Assembly (NCBI GenBank): GCA_963693365.1 | Contig: CAVNZM010000008.1 | Coordinates: 5,518,001-5,582,000, forward strand | Reading direction: 5' to 3' | Origin: Amoebidium appalachense | Lineage: Eukaryota > Ichthyosporea | Length of the DNA stretch: 64,000 bases | Part shown: positions 57,218 through 64,000 of the stretch, one piece after another | Layout of the letters: the number at the start of each line of letters is the position of its first letter | How positions within the stretch are numbered: the stretch's first letter is position 1 | Translations under genes and position numbers: made by a program | The notes under the pieces: model-generated | Told to the model about the DNA's origin: nothing | Seen by the model: the letters and a program-made list of their open reading frames with translations, nothing else | Database searches by the model: none

Positions 57218-58266
57218 CATTAGATCGCAGATCGCAATTCTATTAAATAAAAGATATTTAGGTTGTCAGGTTCCAAGGACCAATCGTCTCATCCCAGACA
57301 TCTAGAAGACCCCCCCCCCCCCTCTTCCAGATTCGCCCATCTGGAAGAGGGTCGAAATCGATCTAGATTTTATGCAAACTTTAAAACGTTAACAGATCAA
57401 TCGGATTGCGGAAGTTTATACCTAAATTTAACAATCTAGATATTTAGTTATCTAGATCCACGCGAAGCGGCTCGATACCAGCTGCGATCAAAAGAGAACT
57501 TGAAAGGCGAAAACTTTGGCGCGGAAACGTTTCGATGTCTTAGACGCGTGATATTAGATGAACAAAAAGGTATAAAAGCTTTATAATCGGGTTTGTGTGA
57601 TCAGTACACCAATAATCATGCGACGTTTGAAGAAAAGTGATTTACGTATAACGCAATATTGGCGCAGGTGTGTTACAGCACGGTCACATGCGCTCGAGCA
57701 TCAACACTGGGCAGTGCGCACCTATAATAGTGTGCCTGTGTTTCGGAGTGGGTGCGCGCGCGCGTGCGTGCGTGCGCGTCCGTGTGTTGGTTACCCCTTT
57801 TCTCCCTGCCTGCGCGCACTGGTGCAAGCATAGGCCAACCGCTGGTACGGGTGCACACAGGGCACAGGCTTTTCAACATGCTGCAAATTCTACTCCACCC
57901 CAACTTGAATGGTCTCTCACGCGGTTTTCCTTTTACCTAAGCCACACACCAGCAGTTTTGGCCGAGTAGCGACATCATCCAAGCGCAGAGCTCTTAAGTA
58001 AAAGGTAGTCAAAACAATCTGCCACATATTCGCCCACCACAGCACTGTCTCTCCCCCCCCCCCCCCCCCTCCCCCCCGGTTCCCCTCCCCCTCTCTTCTC
58101 TCTCTCTCTCCCTCCCTCCCCCCTTCCCTCCCGCATCTCCTTCTTCCCCCCCCACCACCCCCCTCCCCCTCCGCATTTCCCCTTCTCCCCTCCCCTCCCC
58201 CCCCCCCTCCCCTCTCTTCCCCTCCCCTCCCCGCCACCCACCCACCCCCTTCCCCTCCCCTCCTAC
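57218..58266. other. unique DNA then pyrimidine-rich DNA, no firm gene
   Basis: 57218-57960 is unique with small ORFs. 58050-58260 is C/T-rich. A minus-strand segment near 58052-57933 ending at GGCTTAG-GTAAAA could be an exon, but phase does not join it cleanly to the putative exon at 58374-58267. Confidence 0.35.
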
Positions 58267-58374
58267 CTCTTCCCCATGACCATACCCTACCATACCCCGA
58301 TTTCCGGCCTGATGCCCCGTGATGAAGCGCACTGAGTTCCGACCAGCAGGCACACTGTTTCCATAAGCGTCCAT
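58267..58374 (-). CDS. possible first exon (MDAYGN...), 36 codons, minus strand
   Basis: ATG at 58374 opens MDAYGNSVPAGRNSVRF and the Gly-rich segment ends GHGEE at a donor GTAGGA (phase 0). The first 19 coding bases match the start of the plus-strand gene at 58465, with only about 90 bases between the two starts. No second exon could be fixed. Confidence 0.3.
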
Positions 58375-58464
58375 GTGTAACGTGCGGTAGTCACAAGAGC
58401 ACGTCTACGATTACCCCCCCCCCCCCCCCCCCCCCTAAGTTTTAATTCTCCACAATGTACACAC
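58375..58464. promoter_or_regulatory. possible shared divergent promoter
   Basis: 90 bases between two outward-facing ATGGACGCTTATGGAAACA starts, containing a C run (58414-58435). Confidence 0.25.
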
Positions 58465-58544
58465 ATGGACGCTTATGGAAACAACATGACCCAGGCCACG
58501 ACTATGAAACTGGGATGCAGGTATACAATCATGCATGCACGCAC

Positions 58545-58587
<43 letters not shown>

Positions 58588-58642
58588 CACGCACTCACAG
58601 GCACACCCACAGACACACACAAGCACACAGGCACGCACACAG

Positions 58643-58687
<45 letters not shown>

Positions 58688-58904
58688 GCAGTTGGCTTGG
58701 GGTGGAACATACTGGGTTGGCCGAAGCTGGTGTCCTCCCATCAGTCTCTCGTCAGCCCAAAAAAAGAAAGAAAGAAAGAATATCCCTGCTCAAAGAAGAA
58801 AGATTCTGCCCTTCTGCAGGAAACTCTCCTTTTTGCTGAAGGATGACTTCAAACCGAAACGCTATCTGATCCCAAGATTCCAATGCGCACTCTACACTGT
58901 GTAA
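58465..58904 (+). CDS. putative two-exon small protein, 46 aa
   Basis: Exon 58465-58520 ([18 protein letters not shown], donor GTATAC, phase 2) and exon 58820-58904 (acceptor [25 protein letters not shown] to TAA) join in phase to 141 bases. The intron holds CA repeats (about 58550-58682). The protein is basic with no recognised domain. The clean splice sites and phase support it, but its small size and the paralogous-looking start on the other strand leave open that it is a repeat-borne fragment. Confidence 0.35.
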
Positions 58905-58933
58905 CATGTTGTGTGTGGAGGAGTTTGTGCATT

Positions 58934-59324
58934 ATATCCAATGCGTATAGAGATAATGATTGCTAGGGAACTTTGGTGTGCTGTGCAGGCGCATCCCATT
59001 CTGACCCCCCCCCCCCCCGGCCCCCCTCTCCTTTTCTTCCTTCCCCTCGAATCCCCTCCGGATCCCCGGAAGTTGGGATTGGGTGTTTGAGAGGAGGAAA
59101 GTGAGAGAAGGCGGGGGGGGGGGGGGGGGGGGGGGGAGGGGGGGGGGGGGAGGGGAGAGGGGATGGAAGGGGTTAGGGGGAGACAGATAGCTGAGAATAG
59201 ATTTTCTCCGTGCATGGAAAAAGAAGGGAAGCAAGCACCTTGGAAGAGTAAGGATATCCAATGCGTATAGAGATAATAATTGCTAGGGAACTTTGGTGTG
59301 CTGTGCAGGCGCATTACATTCTTG

Positions 59325-59368
<44 letters not shown>

Positions 59369-59592
59369 TCTCCCTTTCTTCCTTCCCTCGAATCCCCTCC
59401 GGATCCCCGAAAGTTGGCATTGGGTGCCGAGAGGAGGAAAATGGAGAGAGAAGCCGCGGGGGGAGGGGGGGGGGGGGGTAAGGGGAGGGGGGGGAGGGGG
59501 ATGGAAGGGGTTAGGGGGAGACAGATAGCTGAGAATAGATTTTTCTCCGTGCATGGAAAAAGAAGGGAAGCAAGCACCTTGGAAGAGTAAGG
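58934..59592. repeat. 320-bp direct tandem duplication
   Basis: Unit starts at ATATCCAATGCGTATAGAGA (58934 and 59254) and ends at CACCTTGGAAGAGTAAG (59253 and about 59592). The copies differ mainly in the lengths of their C and G runs. No gene was recognised inside. Confidence 0.92.
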
Positions 59593-59599
59593 GGCGCAG

Positions 59600-59826
59600 G
59601 CACGTTGGAGGCAAGGGGGGGACTCTGAGGGGGAGAGAATCCTTGAGGGGTCCGGGAGCGGGGAGGGGGGGGAGGAAAGATGTTTCTGCCTGCAAGTAGC
59701 TCAAGATTGCTCTGGAATGTGGTGAGGATTCCTGAGAAGGTTAAGGGGTTTTAGGGGCTCAGGGGGGGGAGGTGGGGGGGGGAGGGGGGGAAGGATATAA
59801 ATGAGGGAGAGGGGGAGAGAGATGGA

Positions 59827-59887
<61 letters not shown>

Positions 59888-59959
59888 GTGTGGGAGAAAA
59901 GAAAGAGATGCTATGGGGGGTGGGGGGGTGGGGAGAGAGAGGGGGGGGGGGGGGGGGGG

Positions 59960-59998
<39 letters not shown>

Positions 59999-60241
59999 AA
60001 AGAGAGAGAAATGGGTGAGAGTCTGAGAGGAAGAGAAAGAGAGTGTGTGTGGGTGTGCGTGTGTGCGCGTGAGCACACGTGTGCGCGAGTGCGTGCGTGC
60101 GTGCGTGCGTGCGTGGGTATGTGCCCTACGGTATGGGTGGTGGGGAGAAGGGCGGGCGGGCGGGCGGGCGGGAGCGAGGGGGCCGGGATGTTCACGTGTG
60201 TACACGTGTGACGATGTTGTTGTTGTTGTTGTTGTTTTGGT

Positions 60242-60290
<49 letters not shown>
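59600..60290. repeat. G-rich, GT, GA and GC simple repeats
   Basis: (GT)n 59827-59883, G run (about 59941-59961), GA tract 59962-59995, (GGGC)n about 60150-60171, (GTT)n and a 46-base G run 60241-60287. Confidence 0.95.
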
Positions 60291-60944
60291 CTATCCATTC
60301 AATCGGACATTTTTTGGAGGACTCACGTGAGAGTCAACATGAAAACCGGTTAGCAGAAATAATAGTGCAATAGTAACCGATCGAATAAAATTTTCGGTAT
60401 GCTAATTATGAAACCTTTTTTTTTTAAAAAAAAAACATCTCAGGTCATCTCGGACGGCTGTTGGAGAGACTGTCAGACTGTTGGAGTGGGGAAAACCCAA
60501 AAAGAAATCTTTTCTGTGCTTGCCTTGACACAGATTGGTGTGTAATAAGCTGTTTTGATTGGTTGTAAGAGCACCACTTGGGATTGCGCATGCGTGCAGT
60601 GCACTGCATGATGTGGCATCAATAGAACGAGGGAAACGTTACTATTGTAGGAGTTATTTTTTTAGGTGGCACAAAAAATATATGAAAAAGATTTCACGCG
60701 GTATTTCTACCTGAACACGCGCGAGGAAACAGTTGATGTTGATGAATGGTGCTTGAAAATGTTTGTGGCACTTTGCACTGCTCACTTTACCATGCTCGAG
60801 CCAATCAATATTTGCTATCGCACATTTCGCGATGATGTTGGTATTTCTTTTTATTCCGCTTAGCCCAATAGAATTTCCTTACAGCATTCCATTTGAAGTT
60901 ATGTTCTAAGGAGATCATGCAGGTGCCTCCGAGTGTGACAATGT
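60291..60944. other. unique DNA with a possible exon
   Basis: A 65-codon open segment (60666-60863) follows TTATTTTTTTAG. It ends in a stop, is not low-complexity (KIYEKDFTRYFYLNTREE) and has no recognised domain. It could be a terminal exon or a chance ORF. The remainder shows nothing. Confidence 0.25.
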
Positions 60945-60984
60945 TTTTTTTATAATGACTTTATTGATGTGCTCGTAAAAATAA

Positions 60985-61034
<50 letters not shown>

Positions 61035-61575
61035 TTGTGCTGTTTATTATCGACATACAGGCTTGAGGTCGTGATAAGATGCCGGCACCAAGGCCAACAG
61101 GCACTTCACCCAACGGGTTACATGATATTTCGGGATAACATGCTAATTTTTGAACCGAGATATGAGCATACTAAATTTGAAGCCGGGATTTCATGCTAAT
61201 TTTTGCGACACCGAGATATGCTTATAAATCAGCCCCATACAAGCTAAAAGGCAACCGAGATATCACAGATATCTCAGGAAATAAGATATCATACAATAGC
61301 CTTACTCCCGGATACGGAGGAGACAACGTCTGAGATAATCATGCACCCTAGAAAACTCATTAAATTTGAACATATGGTGATTTAATAGATAGCCAATAGA
61401 CGTAATATTAGGATTATCTAAATAAGCCAGTCTCATAACTTCCAACGGAATAATTTGAGATAAATAAATACAATTATCTAAATGTTTACGACAAAAGGGT
61501 TCTGCACAAAAGTGGGACAAACATTGATGGAAACAAAGGTGACAATGTAAACCCCAGTGTGACAACGAGCTCTCA
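60945..61575 (-). mobile_element. degenerate LINE 3' fragment (CCHC region), minus strand
   Basis: The minus-strand ORF 61565-61302 encodes CHLCFHQ and HFCAEPFCRKHLDNC, then a YLLN segment, and aligns residue for residue with the fragment at 29337-30022. The 3' UTR runs to AATAAAGTCATTATAAAAAA at 60945, matching 2676-2705. A 47-base G run (60987-61033) has expanded within the 3' UTR. It is truncated at its 5' end near the start of LINE copy 2. Confidence 0.65.
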
Positions 61576-61639
61576 CAACGGTTTTGCTGAGAGGCTCAAA
61601 AGGGAGTCATAGAGCTCGGTGACGAACCCCAATATCCAA

Positions 61640-63859
61640 GCCATGTAGACTAAGAATATTAACTGTGGATGCTGGAGACCCCCTCATAGACTCTGATAAG
61701 TATTTCTCGGAACTGTTTAAAGATAGGACCCCCGCTCAGAAACCTATTGTGTGGCCTGTAGACCCATCTATCCCCATAGAATCGATCCTCCCCTTTTTCA
61801 GTCCCGATGCCATATGGTCTGTGATATCTAGTTATAGCTCTAGTAAGTCTTGTGGACCTGATGGACTCCCTGCTGGGTTTCTTAAAATCCTTGTTCCCTC
61901 CTACCCACAAAAGGAAAGTGATCGTGCTATTAAACCTGATCTTACTATCATGTTAAGCTCTCTCTTTTCTTGGTGTGTTAAATGTGGACATGTCCCGTCA
62001 TCTTGGTTAGATACCTTAGTGATCCCCATAGTTAAGAAGGACTCTGAGGGCCCCATATCATCCTTTCGCCCCATTACACTAACCCAGGTTGTTCGTAGAT
62101 TCTTTGAAGCTTGCTTACTTAGGTTATTTGCACATCACCCTAGGTTTCAATCTATTCTTCACATACACCCATGCCAATCCGCTTTTCGTAAAAACAATTC
62201 ATGTTATGTTCAAATAATGGCACTGCACGATTCTATGCAAGTTGGTGCACAATATGTTGGCTTTATTGATTGGAAAACTGCTTACGATTCTGTCTCCCCT
62301 GGTCTCCTATGGGAAAAGCTTGCTGCACGGGGTGTACCACACTGCATTGGTGTTCTGTTAGAAGCACTCTTGTCTCAAACCTATGGTAGAGCTGTGGTTA
62401 ATGGGCATCTTTCATATGGTTTTGCTCGTACTAGAGGTCTCTTGCAGGGTTCATTGCTTAGCCCCTTTTTGTTTAACCTATTTATAGATGATTTGGCTGT
62501 CAAGATTTACGCCGAAAACGATGACCCTATTAATAACTTTCCGCCTGCACTTCTCTATGCTGATGATCTGTCCCTCCTTGCCCGTACCCCTAGACGCCTG
62601 CAAAGATTGTTCGATGTAGTGTCAGAGTGGTGCAAGGCAAACCTTATGATCCTTAACATAGACAAATGTGGTGTTCTTGTACCTGATATAGCTAACAATT
62701 TACACACATTTACATTATCATCTAAACCTGTACCTATAGTTCCAGAATACAAATATCTTGGTGTTCCGGTTGATTCTGTTGGTGTTATGTTTCCCCATAT
62801 GGTCGAAAAGAGGGTAGAGTTGGCTCGTAAGCGGTTAGCTTTCTTCTCGGCTAATATTTTTAAAGACACACCCCTCCATCCTTCTATTAGACTTACATTT
62901 ATTCGCACTTTTGTCTTCCCGGCATGTGAATATGGTTTACCCCTTCTCGCCGCTTGGATCAAGAAAGAGAGAACTAGAGCGCTTAAACCCTTGGCAAATT
63001 TCCTTGAAGCAGAAGTTGCCTCCTTTCTATCTAACAACTGTTGTAAACCTGGGCCTGTAACGCTCTCGATATATGGTCTGGTCCCAATAGCTGCTAGAGT
63101 ATCCTATCTCGCGCTGAAATTCAATAAGCACATAAGCCGCTTAAAGAAGTATTTGCCCTCCCACCCTCTCTTCTCTATCCGACCTGTCCCCTCCTCACCT
63201 CTCCCCTCTTTCCTCCCCTCTCTCTCCCCTTCTCCCCTGGGCACAAATACAAATAAACCCCGCAATAGTGTGTGTGTGACTTTGGACTGCCACTTACTTA
63301 TTAAACATGTACACAATCACAAGATAATCACGCAATATAACAAATGGAAAAAGATACCACACGACACTAGACCCGATGAAAGCATACACCTTGAAAAACT
63401 AAGCCTTATGTCTCGTTTTATATATACTGACCGCCTCAACCATATTGCCAAATATGGCACTCGCAAGTGTATAACACCTAAATACATATTACCTTCCTGT
63501 AGAACTGGTCTTTCTCTAGCTGATGGTATTATTGATCAATTACCACGCTTTTACTGTACACGTGCTATACAGTGGAGATCTAATAAGTATAAGGTGGCAT
63601 CATTTGCATGCCCAAACAACACACACACACACCAGTTTAACCGGTCATGTATCGCCAAATGTAGTTTGATAGACCACATAATACCGCAACACACACACGT
63701 CACATTCACAACAGACACCCAGAAAGATAGCCTACCTGTAAATTACAACATCCTTGATTTTATACTAAACACGCGTAACTACGACCTGTTTATTAGATGT
63801 ATTGATTGGCTTGAGAAACACATCACTACAAAATTATAGCGCACGCGCACACACACACA

Positions 63860-63916
<57 letters not shown>

Positions 63917-63948
63917 CCAGCTGATACCGAGTGTCCCGAGGGGAGCCC

Positions 63949-63991
<43 letters not shown>

Positions 63992-64000
63992 GGGGAACCC
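61640..64000 (+). mobile_element. LINE copy 2, inverted relative to copy 1
   Basis: Contains the reverse transcriptase ORF, a 3' UTR with CA tract (63849-63915), AACCAGCTGATACCGAG, and a 37-base A tail (63954-63990) followed by CGGGGAACCC at the window edge. From 62055 to the end it mirrors copy 1 (55167-57117). The only differences I can see are A-tail length. The 5' boundary near 61640 is approximate. Confidence 0.88.
61665..63839 (+). CDS. LINE reverse transcriptase ORF, copy 2 (724 codons, 5'-truncated element)
   Basis: The open frame has CGPDGLPAGF (63-72), SFRPITL (133-139), motif A FIDWKTAYDSV (200-210, Asp202), motif B LLQGSLLSPFLF (259-270), catalytic YADD (298-301), then MILNIDKCGVL and YKYLGVPVD, all in the order of non-LTR reverse transcriptases. 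The C-terminal 380 residues include a Ser/Pro-rich insert and a Cys/His-rich segment (FACPNNTHTHQFNRSC). No apurinic-type endonuclease lies upstream and the frame opens without a good ATG, so the element is probably 5'-truncated. The enzyme would copy element RNA at a nicked target (target-primed reverse transcription). Confidence 0.9.
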   Translation: MDAGDPLIDSDKYFSELFKDRTPAQKPIVWPVDPSIPIESILPFFSPDAIWSVISSYSSSKSCGPDGLPAGFLKILVPSYPQKESDRAIKPDLTIMLSSLFSWCVKCGHVPSSWLDTLVIPIVKKDSEGPISSFRPITLTQVVRRFFEACLLRLFAHHPRFQSILHIHPCQSAFRKNNSCYVQIMALHDSMQVGAQYVGFIDWKTAYDSVSPGLLWEKLAARGVPHCIGVLLEALLSQTYGRAVVNGHLSYGFARTRGLLQGSLLSPFLFNLFIDDLAVKIYAENDDPINNFPPALLYADDLSLLARTPRRLQRLFDVVSEWCKANLMILNIDKCGVLVPDIANNLHTFTLSSKPVPIVPEYKYLGVPVDSVGVMFPHMVEKRVELARKRLAFFSANIFKDTPLHPSIRLTFIRTFVFPACEYGLPLLAAWIKKERTRALKPLANFLEAEVASFLSNNCCKPGPVTLSIYGLVPIAARVSYLALKFNKHISRLKKYLPSHPLFSIRPVPSSPLPSFLPSLSPSPLGTNTNKPRNSVCVTLDCHLLIKHVHNHKIITQYNKWKKIPHDTRPDESIHLEKLSLMSRFIYTDRLNHIAKYGTRKCITPKYILPSCRTGLSLADGIIDQLPRFYCTRAIQWRSNKYKVASFACPNNTHTHQFNRSCIAKCSLIDHIIPQHTHVTFTTDTQKDSLPVNYNILDFILNTRNYDLFIRCIDWLEKHITTKL

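Overview
The window is nuclear DNA of a eukaryote, most likely a unicellular one. It has GT-AG spliced genes with short exons, non-LTR retrotransposons and a hAT-type DNA transposon. It also has an extreme load of simple repeats: pure G or C runs up to about 68 bases and (CA)n/(GT)n, (CT)n/(GA)n tracts over 100 bases long, mostly in introns and intergenic DNA. RGS-domain, penta-EF-hand and M12B-like metalloprotease genes suit a protist or early-branching opisthokont. The sequence alone does not name the species. No rRNA, tRNA or CRISPR array was found.

Layout. 1-3.9 kb: repeat-filled DNA with what looks like the last exon of a mitochondrial-type ribosome recycling factor gene (1141-1212, +), then a degenerate repetitive block. 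4.0-5.8 kb: a non-autonomous hAT-like element with an 8-bp target duplication and an unusual inverted duplication of its own end plus flank. 7.9-8.2 kb: a small intact ORF. 9.8-18.2 kb: a 10-exon penta-EF-hand calcium-binding gene (+) that reconstructs exactly to 217 codons plus stop; its introns are almost entirely repeats. 19.8-28.4 kb (-): an RGS-domain gene followed by a Ser/Gly/Asn-rich gene sharing a (W/F)-x-(G/A)-T-L-(R/I)-(R/K) motif; they may be one gene. 29.3-32.8 kb: two LINE fragments of different clades. 33.8-34.7 kb (-): a secreted cysteine-repeat protein. 35-37.4 kb: a huge CT/CA tract. 39.6-42.0 kb (-): an intronless secreted metzincin protease. 42.1-45.4 kb: a decayed autonomous-type hAT copy. 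46.4-54.3 kb (-): a 7-exon secreted protein with five PSI-like cysteine modules. 55.1-64 kb: two near-identical LINE copies in opposite orientation, flanking small putative genes and a third LINE fragment.

Theme. Three minus-strand genes between 33.8 and 54.3 kb each begin with a signal peptide and encode extracellular-type proteins (cysteine-repeat, metalloprotease, PSI-like/mucin-like). The other recognisable genes are signalling proteins (RGS, penta-EF-hand). Mobile elements have repeatedly landed next to genes, including one LINE fragment whose target duplication copied the 5' splice site of RGS exon 1. Exon models below were built by hand from splice consensus and phase matching; none has transcript support.
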